A stretch of DNA of 64,000 nucleotides. It comes from Anaspis maculata. Taxonomy: Eukaryota; Arthropoda; Insecta; Coleoptera; Scraptiidae. The stretch lies in assembly GCA_949128115.1 (NCBI GenBank), contig OX421964.1, positions 50,260,601 through 50,324,600 on the forward strand, written 5' to 3'. Positions within the stretch are counted from its first letter, which is position 1. The number at the start of each line of letters is the position of its first letter. This document shows, piece by piece, positions 33,561-47,166 of this stretch. The notes under the pieces are model-generated. The model saw only the letters and a list, made by a program, of their open reading frames with translations, was not told where the DNA came from and did no database searches. A program made the position numbers and the translations under genes.

Positions 33561-34054
33561 AAACGGTCACTTTTAGAAATTCCTGACCTGTCAGGCACTC
33601 GTTAAGTTCTCGAAGCGGGCTACTTACATCAATCGTCTCCGATTTTCATAACAAAAGCCCGGTGCGTTTTTTAGTGGCCAATTAATTCTCGGGTATATAA
33701 ATGCATTAAGGATTAAGAACTGGTGATCGTTGTGTTTTCGGGAAGGTAAGAGGTTTCGACGGACGCATGGGCGACTCGTTAGAAATGCCAGTGAGGTATC
33801 AGGTCGGCTAAACAGGTTGCTTCTGGAAGACACGAGTACACGACCATCTTAGATTCTACAACCATAGGCACTTATTATTGAACTTTCTTAGACCACGGTT
33901 GAAATACTGAACCTGTAGTGTAGAGATACTTCTCAAAAATTCTTGAGACAGTACCATTACCAGTACCAGTACTAGAGATACGTGTGCCTGACAGAGCACT
34001 GGGTCGAGCCTGAAAACATAAATTTTGTGACATTGCCGGGTTATCACGTGCTTG

Positions 34055-34655
34055 GCAGTTTTTAGCGCACTTTCCCAAAAAATGGGAAAAAGGCGCTTTT
34101 AGCTTCACTCTGTCCGTCCGTCCGTCCGTCCGTACCCGGGATAACTCCTCAGGGAAGAAAGATATCGATGTGGTGTAAACGCTGATCAATAGTACATATG
34201 TCCAGGATGTCAAGTTGACTTTTGGTTTTTTGTTATTCTGCCGCCATCTTTGATCCGCCATTTTGAATTTCTCTAAAAGTGATCCGATTGAAATGAAATT
34301 TGCAGGCAATGTAAGCCACATCAAGATCCATCAAATTTTCGAAAATTGATGCCCCGCCGCCATCTTGTATTCTCAATATTGAACATGTTTCGAAGTAATA
34401 GAACTAGGAGAATTATGCCTCAACGAAAAGAGATATCGATGTGGTGCAAACGCCAATCGAATGCGTACGTGACCATTATATAAAGTTGACCAATGATTTT
34501 TGTCACTTGGCCGCCATCTTTGATCTGCCATTTTGAATTTCTCTGAAAGTGGTCCGATTTGAGTGAAATTTGCAGATGATGTGAACTTTATCAAGATACA
34601 TCCAATTTTCGACAATTGATGCCCCGCCGCCATCTTGTATTTTCCATATTAGAGT
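34055..34655. repeat. GTCC microsatellite plus two tandem units of about 268 bp
   Basis: A TTTTTAGCGCACTTTCCC head and a GTCC run (34111-34133) are followed by two diverged units starting at AGATATCGATGTGGTG (34161 and 34428). Each unit has GCCGCCATCTTTGATC, GCCATTTTGAATTTCTCT and TTGATGCCCCGCCGCCATC. The head-plus-GTCC arrangement is shared with 59366 and 60903. Confidence 0.7.
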
Positions 34656-34689
34656 GAGAACCACAGTTTTTCAGAGTGAGTACCTGCCT

Positions 34690-36527
34690 GCCTGCCTCTG
34701 TCAACGGTTCAAGATTCTCAGACAAAGGTGGAAGGCCCAATTGAACTTGGAAACGAGAGAGCACACTGGGGTGGTGATACAGAGATCTAGCAGTATAATG
34801 CAAACAATGTGGAAACTGGTTAATAATCAGTTGAATCGTAATACCCACAGTAACACCTCAACTGAGCTGAGTATGGGAAACGACGTTCTGGTTGATCTTG
34901 TTGAGGTGGCGGGAGAGTTTGCTCGGCACTTTGCCACGTCTGTAGAGGGTGAGCTGGCTGGAAGGTTCGGTGGAGTGACTGTGGATTGTACGTATGTTCG
35001 ACGGGCTAGTAAGACAATGTCCTTCACTCTTGTCACCGATCTGAAGATTCGGGACATAATCCTTGGCATGGCAAACAAAAAACGGTGGGCATTGATGAAG
35101 TACCAATATTATTACTCAAAGCAAACATTGATGAGTTTACCGAATGTTTGGCACTCATTGTTAATGACTCGGTTGTAAAGGGAGAATTTCCCGAACGATT
35201 GAAAACGGCAGTCACGATTCCTGTTCACAAGAAAGGTATAATGAGGATGATGTTGGGAACTATCGCCCGATATCGTTACTCAGTGTGTTATCGAAAATCA
35301 TTGAAAGGGCTGTCATAAACAAAATCATGTTGTTTTTGGAGAGAGAAAATCTGATATCGAGGGAGCAGCACGAGTTCAGAAAAGGTTATTCGACTAAGAC
35401 TGCGGCAGTCCAGCTGGTGCAGTATGTCCATGAGGAGCTGGATGCGGGAAACCTGGTGATGGGAATACTTTTTGATCTGACAGCTGCGTTTGATACGTTG
35501 GAGAGAAAGTTTGTGGGTGATAAGCTTGAGTGTATGGGAATACGTGAAAGGATGAATGCGTGGGTGATGTCCTACTTGAAAAATAGATAAATGAAGGTTA
35601 GAGTGCGGGACAGGTAACGTCGGAGGAGTTTGAAGTAAACACTGGAACTCCGCAGGGAGGTGCGATGGGACCTGGGGTGTTCAACTCTATGTTGACGACC
35701 TACCACAGCATATGAGCCAGGGCAAAGAGATCATGTATGCCGACGACACTACTATCTTGTTATCGGCAAAAACGTTGGATGATCTGACAAACGAATTGCA
35801 CTGACAATTAGGGAGTTCAGTGAGTGGTGTGTGGCGAATCGCTTAATGATAAACTTTAAAAAAACGCAGTCTCAATGCTGATCAGGAACAAACGAAATAA
35901 AACTTTGAAAAGCGTCAACATGTTGTGTGTTCTGTGATGGTAGGGTTTTGACTAACACTGATACGACTAGATTCTTGGGCATCGCACTTGATGAGAATCT
36001 GGACTGGGGTTATATTGATGATGTTTGCAAGAAAATGGCAAGCTTGAGTTTTGCTATCTCAGTTCTCAAGAGCAATTTGAATGGATCCTACCTGTTGAAC
36101 GTCTATTTCGCAATGGTATATCCAGTTCTTTCTTACAACATCATTGTTTGGGGATGTAGTGGTAGCGTGCAGAGACTGTTCGTTTTGCAGAAGAGAATAT
36201 TGAGAAATATTTTGAGACCCAGAGAATCATGCCGCGGTGCTTTGAAAAGTAATTGAATCTTGACGGTGGCCTGTGTTTATACAAGCTGTTGACATATTAT
36301 TTATCAAAATAAGGATCAATTGCTTCGTCATAGTGGTTATCACACTCGTACCTCACCAGAGGCAAAAGTAAAATTTGTATAGAAAAAACAAAGAGTTTTG
36401 AAAAAATCACCACTGTACGTACATGAAAAGTGTTTGCTTCAACAGTGTCTAAATATTGACATGGCTGTGATATGTATTCAGTATATTTTTGAGCCCAATA
36501 AATTTATTCATTTCATTTATTTATATT
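34690..36527 (+). pseudogene. 5'-truncated LINE, reverse transcriptase ORF2 remnant
   Basis: The remains encode a non-LTR reverse transcriptase that would copy its own RNA at a nicked target. The order of pieces is as follows. A linker frame (34654-35178) contains MQTMWKLVNNQLNR. A second frame contains FPERLKTAVTIPVHKKG. A third (35285-35590) contains EHEFRKGYSTKTAAVQLV and GILFDLTAAFDTL (RT box A, with its catalytic Asp). Next comes a YADDTTILLS piece (box C, near 35740), and then 35927-36256 with TRFLGIALDENLDW and the post-RT region VYPVLSYNIIVWGCSG. The upstream endonuclease domain is absent. At least four frameshifts and stops break the frame. The 3' end is near an AATAAATTTATTCATTTC stretch at about 36500. 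Motif style suggests the Jockey/CR1 assemblage; the exact clade is not certain. Confidence 0.85.
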
Positions 36528-36529
36528 CC

Positions 36530-38455
36530 AGGATCACCCTGGACCATCCTTTTTGCCTTCATCCGTGCTCCCCGAGATGATCCCGCATTTTATCGAGTGG
36601 TACTTCATCCTTCAATCGCATGAGACATCTAAGTAGTGTCAGAAGCGCTAGCTACAGATCTTATTGGAAGTCAGACTACCAGTAGTATAGACCCAACATT
36701 CCCTATGGTGAAGCATTGAAAGTTTGAAAGGTGTGTCGATACAACGGCATAGGCCAAATGACGACGCCAGGCAAGAAGGAAGTGTTTACTTTGTTTTTAA
36801 ATGATACCATAGATTTATTTATATCATCAAGATGATTTTGGAATCTACATAATAGCCCTTCATGAAGTCTCAATTCAACAAATGAACTCTTCTCTCATAC
36901 TGCTGCCTTCTGTGTTTTGTTCTCCTTCTGTGGGCATGTTTATAACGACCAACGACCATCATTGAATACTACAGATAGAATGGTCTGATCTGTTATTAGT
37001 CTAAAACCAAATTTTAATTCTTGGAGCTTCCCCGTTCTTTGCTTTTTGTAATTCCCTTCGTGATTCCTCAAGGATCATGAATATGATAAACGAATGATAT
37101 TTTTGGAGGTTCTAACAAAGAAGTCAAAAATTAGAGGCACATGCATTCTCATCCCAGCTGCACGACCCGACACTGCCTGGTTCTGGTGTGCAGCGGGGAA
37201 TTATTCCTCCACATATGGAGATGAATCCAACTCGCATGGCTCATATGTACCTACGTATATGCTCGTACACAAATATATGAATATTTCATAGGTGGAGTCC
37301 ACACCTATTGTTCGGGTGACAGTGAAAAGGGTCCACGTCGAATCGGATTCGGCGCTTAACTAAGGCTCGGACCGTAAGGTGTCACTCCATCAACTCGGTT
37401 TATGCTCCTCTGGGGTCCTCCTGCTGGTTGCTGCTGTTAGTTGGCTGCTGCGGACGACCTCCTGCGCACCACTTACGGCCAAATTTGTTGCCTGATTATA
37501 ATAAAATTACCAGGACGAAGGCATCATGACTCTCTGGACATAACGCAGTCACGCTGTTCATCCCATACAACTTTAACGGATGGAATCCATTAAGCGCGAG
37601 CGTGAAGTATCCATAATGGCCATTGAGATACATTTGTATCTTGAATGTGCAGAATCTATTTCGCAATCAAGCTACTCCTTCTCTTCTATCCTGCGATAAA
37701 GTTTCGTCGTCTATACGGTAAGATACTTTGGCTGTCTTTACTCTTTAGTCAACTGAAGTCGAAATATTTACATAACTAAAGATAAAATTTAAATGGACAG
37801 TGATCAAATCCCAGGTTCAGGAACACGGATCATTTTAGGAGTGTTATTAAAAGCTCAAAATGACAAGCTATCGGCAAACCTCCATAAGCTGCGACGGTAC
37901 AGTACCTAATGGTTTCAATACTTCTCTCTATACTTCTTTTCCCGCTTATATCTTGTGACAGTCGGCTTCTCATCACTTGTTATAAAGTGTAATCCGGTGG
38001 CTAGATGTAGGTACATATCTACATGCACATACAAATGTAGGTGTCTTCCAGATTCCGTGTGTTGATAAGCTCCCCAATTACGCTAAAATATGTAAGTTGG
38101 ATCGACATCAGATGGAACAAGGATAAAAGTCGTAAAACCGTAATTGTATCCGGCGTGCATTAAAAGATCAAAGCCAAAGAGCAGCTAAAGAGTTCCACGG
38201 CCCTTGACAATGTTGCTATGATATTGAAAAATGAAAAAATTGTGTATTTCACGGTTATCATATTGGTTTACGTCATTCATTTCAGCAACCCCACAAACGT
38301 TACAAAGAACCGTGAACGTAATTCGTCAAACTGCAAGGTTATTCGAGGACCGCACACATACACACAGGTACAGTACAGACGGGTTTGAAGTTGGTAAAAG
38401 TCATATTCGATAAAAGCAGGCAGGCACCTATGCAACCACTTTCTGCTACTTCAAT
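36530..38455. other. Mostly unique noncoding DNA
   Basis: No convincing coding frame, RNA gene or long repeat. A CTG/CTGCTG-rich patch sits near 37420-37460. Frames of 60-66 codons are unrecognised. Confidence 0.4.
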
Positions 38456-38458
38456 GAG

Positions 38459-39205
38459 TTTCTATCGTGTGATCAATTTGATAACTTTGAGTAACAGTAG
38501 GCTGTGGAGTGGAACACGTATTATCCATTCCAAGCTTAAAAAAACCACAGTTGCCTATGATATTTTTTCTTCAAGTTGGACAATCTGATAAGTTGATGGA
38601 TTGGAAAAGTCAAGATGATTTAATCAAATTTGTCAAAGTGATGTTTGCTCTGCTGGATTGCCGTTTTAATTCAATTGTTAGGTCAGATTTTGACACTGAC
38701 ACAATATTTTCATTAATTTTCGTCTTGAAAACGCCGTTATTCACGTTATTTCAATAGTGAAAGTATTGAGAAGTGCAACAGTAAGAATATACAGTTTAAA
38801 AAGTGATCGAGGCGAACCCAGTTCTACCGCCGTAGTGTGATTTAGTCGCAAAGTGATCTCGTGACCTGAGCTCGTCGCGCCCTGTAAGAACCTAGGTACG
38901 TTAATTCACCCTCTCTTCCAGGATCATGAACTGTGGTCCTGGCCGAAAGAAAGCGGCTGAGACGAGGACTGAGATCTGTGGTCAAACCTGTGACCTGCCG
39001 GCTACGCAGTCCCCAGAATGACAATTTGACAACACAGCGTAGTTCAGGTGAAGGTTTCATGTCAAACGAACACAAATTTGAACGTAACCTCCCTTGTATC
39101 AAGATGACATTAAACATCAAAAATCAGGGACACCAATAGAACTCGAATTTTTCATGGCCAGCTGTGGTTTTTTTAAGCTTGGAATGGATTATACGTCGCA
39201 TGCCC
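38459..39205. repeat. Spaced inverted repeat plus half-copy of the 185-bp hairpin
   Basis: Left TATCCATTCCAAGCTTAAAA with its flanking AAAACCACAG (about 38517-38553) is inverted at about 39157-39200. Just left of it, TTTCTATCGTGTGATCAA with a nearby AGTAGGCTGTGG matches the start of the hairpin units at 15933-16295. This could be a diverged foldback element of the same family. Confidence 0.45.
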
Positions 39206-39209
39206 ACTG

Positions 39210-42200
39210 AAATCGAATAAACTTGCATTTGCATTCTTGTATGATAAAAAAATCAGTTTGTTCATGAATTCCAAGCTGGTTGAACGAATCAGTAGTGTTT
39301 GAGAGAAGAGAGTGACTGCATTATGCAGGAAATGCTGATCGGTAGCACTTACACGTGTTCGCAGTAAAATTTCGCATTTTTGGGTTGCTTGTAAGGTGTA
39401 AGCATCAGGTGTTGTGCTGTGGAGTTCAGGCGAAAAATTATTCCAAATCCAGTACCTACCTACCTACATTGGTTCGGAAAAGCCAGATTTTTGGCCGTTT
39501 TTACCGGAAACGGGAGACACCTGCGCGACATCCTGTAATCACAACCACCCTAGAATACATCAGATCGCGGTTTTCATAAATATATAATGCAGCATTATAA
39601 CATAAAGTGGGAAGGTGCTTGCAAGACATGCAATGTTCCGGACCCGACCCCCGCGGCCTTCCAACAACAGCAGGAATATTGTTATTTTTCCTGTTTTATA
39701 TCATAAATGTTTTAATAGAATTTTCCATCAGTTCCTTTCAAATTTGCAAATGAGGTTAATTGATTACTAACTTTGCCACGTATATAGGTATAGGTACTCG
39801 TATTTTGTAAGTTTGTATGTAACTGGGTTGAAATAAAACTGATAACGGCCAAAGTAACACGAATTTGATACTTTACCACACTCTGAACAAGTGGTATCCT
39901 CTGGCCACAATTTCTACATTGAGACAGTAAGTCGGATCAGTTCTTTCATCAGCCATAATACATTAATACACTTTCCGCGATAAGTATGGATGCGACTATC
40001 TATAAAACAGCGCCCATGAAACCTGGTCCCGTCTCCGATAAGGCGCTCAATATGGAAATGCCACGTGCAATTTTTCTGAGAGTTGCAAAAGTCACAATCG
40101 CAATCTTGAAAATTTTCAATTTTTACTCGATCTTCTTGCAGTGTGCATCGTTACCAATGTAGCCCCACTTACTTGCTCCGTTCTAACTTGAACTGATCAG
40201 ATCTAATCAACTGACATGTGCATCGTTACCAATAGACCAACTTGTTCATCCACATGAGTCCTCTACCTTGAATATTGACCTCAGAAAGCGCCATCATGGC
40301 AGTTCCGACATCATGGCAAAAATTCACCCGCCCACGTCTTTGTTCTACTGAGAACAAACGAAAATAGTATTGCATCCAGAATTAATTTGAATTACACACA
40401 GGCGTAAAGGGTGTTAAAATCGATACAGTAAGAACCAGAATGGAACCTAATTTCACCTCAAGCATTTCATATGGATGGTTGCTGGTTGAGCGCTTGATTT
40501 TCTCCAGTCAAAACTGCCTAAAGGCTCTACCATGCTTCTACATGACATGTTGCTTTTGGAACCGTTTAGCAACAAGCATTTAGCATCAATGGGGGCAAAT
40601 ACTAAAATTTTTCTCGCCAGATGGCACTGAAGTGGATGGAGTAATTTGAATTTTGGCGGAATTCGTCATACTTGTGCCATGTAGGCAGCTCCGTGCTATT
40701 GTAATGATGTCATCGTAAATCGAATAAAACGTTCCCAGCAAAATTTCCAGTAAAATTTACATTTTTCTGATTCGTGAATTTTCTTAAGGAAGCTTTGAAG
40801 TTATTGTTTTTGCACCAGTTCCAGTAAATCGTAAATCAGTAAAATCGGTGGGGCGGTGGCGCGAATCAAGCTTTTTTTATTCGTTTAATTAACGTCGGCC
40901 TATTTCCGCAACGAGGCCTAACACCGAGCCTCACACCGACGCCGGTGAATGCTTTCCTCCACTATACCGGAAATTTTGCCGAACCCCTGTGTGTTCCAAC
41001 ACAGGCTAGGGATTTTCAACGACCACCAACATCGCATGGGGTCGGCACCATCGTTCGTATTTCACGTGCTATGCGATCCACGGCGCGTCTTGCATTTAGC
41101 AAGCATTCCAACTAAACCAAGAAGCGAATAACTACCACACCACAAGCTCCTCGCGAATCAAGATATTCTTATTTACGTACCTACTTCAGATTTCTTGGAA
41201 TTACCGAATAGAAGTATTCGCACTAAATTCTTGATAAAAGAAAAAAAAAGTTTCTGTTGAAAATATTCTTGATATCAATATAGGTCATTTCAGGGGGCTC
41301 CAAAGTCGGCGGGGGGACTCTTCAGGGGACATTTTTTCAAGGGGGACAGCTACCTTCAAAAGGGGACTGTCCCCCTCAAAAGGGGACGAATGGTCACTTT
41401 AGTCTTAATCGTCTTCGGGGATCTCAAAATGGATATATCCGTCGAAAACTCAATTTTTTCTGCACGATTACAATAGGTACTTTCACTACTCTCTCCCATG
41501 TTGGTGGGGGGCCGGGAAAGTGAAATTACTCGGAGGCAGGTAGGTACTGACGGATTCACCGGAAAAAGCACGGTGACCTCTACCGAATTCGGATAAGATT
41601 CGACCACTCGTGGAGTTGGGCCGGTAACATCACAACCCTTCTCAAAACAGAGAAAACATCAGTCAGATAGCACTGCGCGATTCTCATCTTTATGCAAATC
41701 CATCGCATATCTATGAGTAATGTTTCATTCCAGCGGGCGTCCATCGCGCGTGTAATTTATTTTTTATGGTTATTGGCAAAGCCTCGAGGACGATCAGCAT
41801 AAGAGGGGTACACAAGGAAATTTATCACCCGAAAGATTGATTACTGATCATCGTCGTACGCAACGGCGGCAACCGGCAGTAGCCCAGCAGCAGCAGCCTA
41901 TAGCAGCCAGCAACTTGATATCCCATTACTGCAGGCACTGCCATTAACGGTGGCGATAATTAAATAGCTGCTGCGTTGTGGTAGTGGTCCTGCTATTGCT
42001 GCTGCTGGTGCCGTTTATGTGCGGCAGTAAAAGTCGGCCAAAGAGTTGAGTCCCTGATAAGGACGAAACCAGGAAACACAAAGGAGCCAAGGGACGCGTG
42101 CGATAAGGCAACAACCGCTTCGCCTACCGGCGGTAGATTAACCTCTTGCGAGAGATCTCCATCCTCCGGTGCCAAGTGCGCTGTTGAGGAGGTCATCTGG

Positions 42201-42480
42201 AACACACTAACGGGCGGCAACACTAATTAATGACCACCATATCAGGAAATCACGCTTACCGCTCGACTAAGTGAAGCTATGGCCATGTGTTGAACGCAGT
42301 GGCGTATGGGAGCGAAACTCTCCAGGGCATACAACCCTAGCTACAAATCACGCTGCGTCGATCCAGGTTCGGACAAAAATTACGCAAGTATGTTTGTCAT
42401 CAAACTACAAACACTGTAACTTTACATCGCTCAAGTATCTACTACTTAATATTAATAGTACTAGCACAAGACAGTCCGCA
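39210..42480. other. Mostly unique noncoding DNA
   Basis: No supported gene. Two details: AACTAAACCAAGAAGC followed by CCACACCACAAG at 41113-41153 looks like an internally deleted relative of the tRNA-like SINE at 54898-55020, and a CAGCAG / CTGCTG patch lies at about 41880-42010. The remaining sequence could include regulatory DNA but shows nothing decisive. Confidence 0.35.
41113..41153 (-). repeat. Probable deletion derivative of the tRNA-like SINE
   Basis: Both flanks of the SINE at 54898-55020 (AACTAAACCAAGAAGC and ACCACACCACAAG) are present here, separated by only about 12 bp. The tRNA-like body is missing. Confidence 0.35.
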
Positions 42481-43552
42481 GTGGCCCGACTTGAGCTAGT
42501 GTTTGGCGGTAGCCACCTTGGAAAGTTTCAACTTCAAAACACGATTATTTTTGTCCGTTTGGCCTTACACCCATAAGGGTTAAATAGGTTGGTTCTGTTT
42601 TTTCGTCGGGGGCGGCGGCGGCTGAATCTATTTTGCCTGCAATGTCGAATGGACAGGAAACACGATAGTTTTTGTCCGATGTCTGTAACTTCTGTGGTTC
42701 TGTTTTTTCGTCGGGGACGACGTATGGGGGGGCGGCGACGGCTGAAACTATTTTTTCTGCGATGTCGAATGGACAGGAAATATGATAGTTTTTGTCCGGT
42801 GTCTGTGACTTCTATGGTGGTTTATTCGTCGGGGCCGGCGTATGGAGGCGGCGGCGGCTGGAACTAAAGTGCTCAATAAAATAAGTGTCGCACTAGAAAA
42901 TTTCCACCAAGTTTGAATCAACATAACTTTTGATTGTCACAAATAATTTCAATTCGGTTTTCACTGCTCGATTGCCTAATCTTTCGGCTATCTACCTTGT
43001 TCAAAGAACACCTAAGAAGCTGCACATGAAGTTTCTACAGGGTGGTAAATAAAGCAGTTCATAATTGTCGCAATTTTAATGAACCCCCGTTTGAGCAAAA
43101 ATTTTCTTGACAACAACCGATAATAAAATAATGAGGAATGATGACCTCGAAACGGTTTTCGAATTTCCCGGATTAGAAGTGAAATAGCAATGATATGATT
43201 TTTTTATGTTCGGAATAATGCTTTTCATTTCTTCTTCTTCATGAAAAATCCACGGATTCTCGATGTGAGAGGATATCTCTTAGCAGGCTTCCTCACTAGA
43301 CGATTCTAAGCAATTTGTTGTCTAGCACACCCCCTGTTGTGTCTTTTGGGGCTGAAATAGGGCGTACTTTTTCGTGAATTCGGCACCAATTTCACAACGT
43401 AGGCTTGTTTGATATCCATTCTTTTGATTAAGGATCGCTGAACAATATTATCTCAGTGAAAACATTCTTCTGCCTGTCTGTTTGTCTGTCATCTGTTTCT
43501 ATAACTCCCGAACGGTTAATCGAATTTAACTGAAATTTGGTGAATATGAAGG

Positions 43553-43792
43553 TACAGTGTCGATCGAAAGTTTGGAAACACTTGTCAAGCTTGTCAATTT
43601 CAGAGGTTAAATTAAGACTGAATGAAAAGGATTTGGGAAGGTGACATGCGCTCAAAATTTGAAGGAGAAAAAGAACTGGAACTGTTGGAACTGTAAAAGA
43701 AAACACCTTTGTCATATCACATTCATTAAGTGTGCCATTTGATTTCAAAAACTGACAGTTTTGAAAAGTGTTCTCAAAGCTCGGTCAGTGTA
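43553..43792. mobile_element. 240-bp Tc1-like MITE
   Basis: TACAGTGTCGATCGAAAGTT on the left is loosely inverted as TACACTGACCGAGCTTTGAG on the other strand at the right end. Both continue into (G)GAACACTT and a CTTGTCA / CTGTCA block. TA dinucleotides at both borders fit a Tc1/mariner target duplication. It is probably a non-autonomous relative of a Tc1 element. Confidence 0.55.
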
Positions 43793-43984
43793 CATATGCG
43801 GGCGTTATTTGAATTTTCGAGTAGGTTGATAAGACTTTGGTTCAAGTCGGTGCACGATAGGGCGCACCATCCCGTAATTAGCTATCAGTTTTTTTGCAAG
43901 ATGGACCTCAAACTCACCAGGTTTGTAGGTAGGTACTAGGTAAGTAACTTTCTTTTTCCAGTTCATGATTTTTAGTTTAAAATG

Positions 43985-44705
43985 CTTAAATAATCGATAT
44001 TTTGTCGGCTCCCCTCTTACCTGGATCAGAGCCATTACTTATCTCGGCATGCTCTCCACTGAAGCCCGCAGAAAATTCTGAGGAATAGCCTCACATTCTT
44101 CCTGAACTGCAATCGCCAAGTCATTCAAATTTCCGATTGTCCTTTTTTTCTTTCAATTTCATTTTTATCCTACTCCCTACATGCTCGAGAGGATCAATAT
44201 CTGGAGACAAGGGTCGCCAATCCATTCTTTCAATATTGTGATCCCCTAAAAATTCGTTGACAATTCTAGCCCGATGAGGTCGGACGTTGTCGTCGACCAA
44301 CATGAAATTGTCACCAAAATTTCAAGCACAGGGGACCACAATATGCTTCATACACAAATCCCTGTATCTTGCACAATTGCACAATTCATACTCTCTCCTC
44401 TCCTCTCAGTATCACCAAATCACATATACTTCCAGTCCTCATTCCTCCCCAAACAGTCACTCCTCCACCTCCAAAAGCCACCCTTACCTCCATGTATTCT
44501 TCCAGGAGTCTTTCGTTCCTCTGTCGCCATACCACAACCCGTCCATCCGACCTAAACAAATCAAACTTACTTTCATCTGAAAACAAGCACCTACTCCACT
44601 CTGCTATTCCCCAGTGCTAATATGGTTTTGTGCCCATCTTAGGCTAGTAGCACCATGCTGCGGCTTCAGCAGAGGGCATGCCGCTCTTCTTCTGTTTTTA
44701 CTTAA
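43985..44705 (-). pseudogene. Tc1-type transposase remnant (catalytic domain only)
   Basis: On the minus strand, in order, the pieces are: ACPLLKPQHGATSLRWAQNH (pre-catalytic linker), LFSDESKFDLF (first catalytic Asp), VTVWGGM, LVDDNVRPHRAR (second Asp) and IDPLEHVGSRI (Glu). The end reads ECEAIPQNFLRASVESMPR, matching the tail of Tc1 transposases. At least three frameshifts or stops break the frame and the N-terminal helix-turn-helix region is absent. It differs clearly from the element at 10035-11451, so it belongs to another Tc1 lineage. It lies inside the foldback element at 42866-45987, a short distance from the MITE at 43553. Confidence 0.8.
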
Positions 44706-45225
44706 TTTTTTAAAGTCCAGAACAACTACAAATGTACCTACCTTGTTCAACAATTGGAGACAAAAAATACCAAGTGTTGAATTTGATAGAAATGAGAAAA
44801 AATATTCATGTATTCAAAATTATTCTTGCGAGAGCAAAAGAAAAGGAACTGATAAGTAAGTAGGTATGGTGAGGTCTCTGGTGCACCGATTTGAGCTGAA
44901 ATCTTATCAAAATTATTCGAAAACCAAGATTACGCCCGTATTGTTCACTCTTTATTGTTGTTAATTGTTAAATACAACCACGTAAGACCTTCCAAGATAT
45001 TCTGGGGTCTCTGGATCAATTTGAATTTTAACCTTCATGTCTACTTAATTTTAGTTAAATTCGATGGACTGGTTCGGAAGTTATCGTAACATAATTACAG
45101 ACAGACAGATAGACAGACAGACAAAAGACCATTTTTATCAAGATAATCTTGTGCAGCGAGCCTTGATCAAAAGAAGTGATATCAAACCAGCCTAGGTTGT
45201 GAAATTGGAGCGTATCGTAACATGT

Positions 45226-45380
<155 letters not shown>

Positions 45381-47166
45381 GACTGTTCTTATCAAGATAA
45401 TCTTGTTCAGCGAGCCTTAATCAAAAGAACTGATATCAAACAAGCCTAGATTGTGAAATTGGTGGCGAGTTCATCAAACAATAGGCCCAATTTCAGCCCC
45501 AAAAGACAAAAATAGGGGGTGCGCTAGACAACAAATTGCTTAGAATCGTCTAATGATCAAGCCTGCTAAGAGATATCCTCTCACATCGAGTGTCCGTTGA
45601 TTCTTCATGAAGAAGAAAGAAATGAAAAGCTTTCATTCCCAACAAAATATCATATCTTGGCTATTTCACTTTTAATCTGGGAAATTCGAAAACCGTTCCG
45701 AGGTAAGTCATCATTCTCCATTATTTTAAAATCGGTTGTTGCCAAAATTTTTTTTAGCTCAAACAGGGGTTCATTAGAATTTAAACAATTATGAACTGCT
45801 TTATTTACCACCCTGTATAAACTTTATGTGGAGCTGCTCAGGTGTTCTTTGAACATGGCGGATAGCCAAAAAATTAGGCAATCGAGCAGTGAAAACCGAA
45901 TTGAAATCGTCTGTGACAATCAAAAGTTATGGTGATTCAAATTTGGGAGAAATTTTCTGGTACGACACTTATTTTGTTGAGCACTTTGTTTGTCCTGCGA
46001 TGTCGAATGGACAGGAGACACGATAATTTTTGTTTTGTGTCTGTAACTTCTGTTCTGTTTTTTAGTCGGGGGCGGCGTGTGGGAACGGCGTCGGTTGAAA
46101 CTATTTTTCCTGTAATGGCAAAGGATCAGAAAACACAATTATATTTTTCCCAGTATTGAAACTTCTCTGGTTCTGTTTTGGTCGTCACGTCGGGGGCGGC
46201 GTATAGAGTGTGGTGGCGGCTGAAACTCTTTTTTCAATAATGGTAAAGGGACAGAAACACGATATTTGGTCACGTAATTGTAACTTCTGTGGTTCTGTTT
46301 TTCCGTCGGGGCGGCGTACCTATAGGGGGCGGCGGCGGCTGTAACTATTTTTCCTGCGATTTCAAATGGACAGGAAACACTACAGTTTCTGTCCGGTGTC
46401 TGTAACTTTTTCGGTTGTTTTTTTTTCGTCGGGGGCGGCGTATGGGACCGGCGGCTGAAACTATTTTTCCTGTGATGTCGAAGGGACCGGAAACAATGGT
46501 TTTTCACCTGTGGCTGTGACTTTCTAGGTTTAATTTCTTTTTCGTCGGGGGCGGCGTATGAGGACGGCGTCGGTTGAAACTATTTTTCCTGTAATGCCCA
46601 ATGTATAGGAAAAACAATGATTTTTGTCTCGTCTCTGTAACTTGCTTGCTTCCCGTTTTTGGCGTCGGAGCGGCAGCGGATTTTTGAACAATAAATTAAG
46701 AAGTGTTTCAGAGGCGCCAGAAAGAGCTATTCCAAACGGAGAAACAAAGCACCCAGCAGCGTGAGTGCATTTGTGCTGGAGGCCAGCCGGCACACATGCG
46801 TTGCCAAGGCGACTCGACTCCTGACCCTTGACGAACACTCACGGAAACGTGACCCGATCGCGTGATGGACAAATGAGAGCTATTCTTATGTAATATATAT
46901 CCAGTGTGTTTCAGAGATAATAACAAAAAATTCAACTGTGGGTGGATCTCGTCAAAATATGAAGAAAACCTTTGTACCATTTTGCAAAGCTCGGCCTCAT
47001 GACGAAGATACAACTTTTCAAAGTTCACTTTTTTCGGATTTCACAGGAGGTAAGGAGAATGGGAAAACAAGAGAATGGAAGAAAGAGACCTGTGCATATT
47101 GAGTTGGATACGCTGGGATTGAGAAACGAGATACTAACAAGAAAGAGCAAGTTGAAGGAAATAATA

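Noticed and set aside
40870..41110. GC-richer stretch thought to be an rRNA or snRNA fragment
   Set aside because: I could not match it to any conserved rRNA or snRNA core; it is left as unassigned noncoding DNA.
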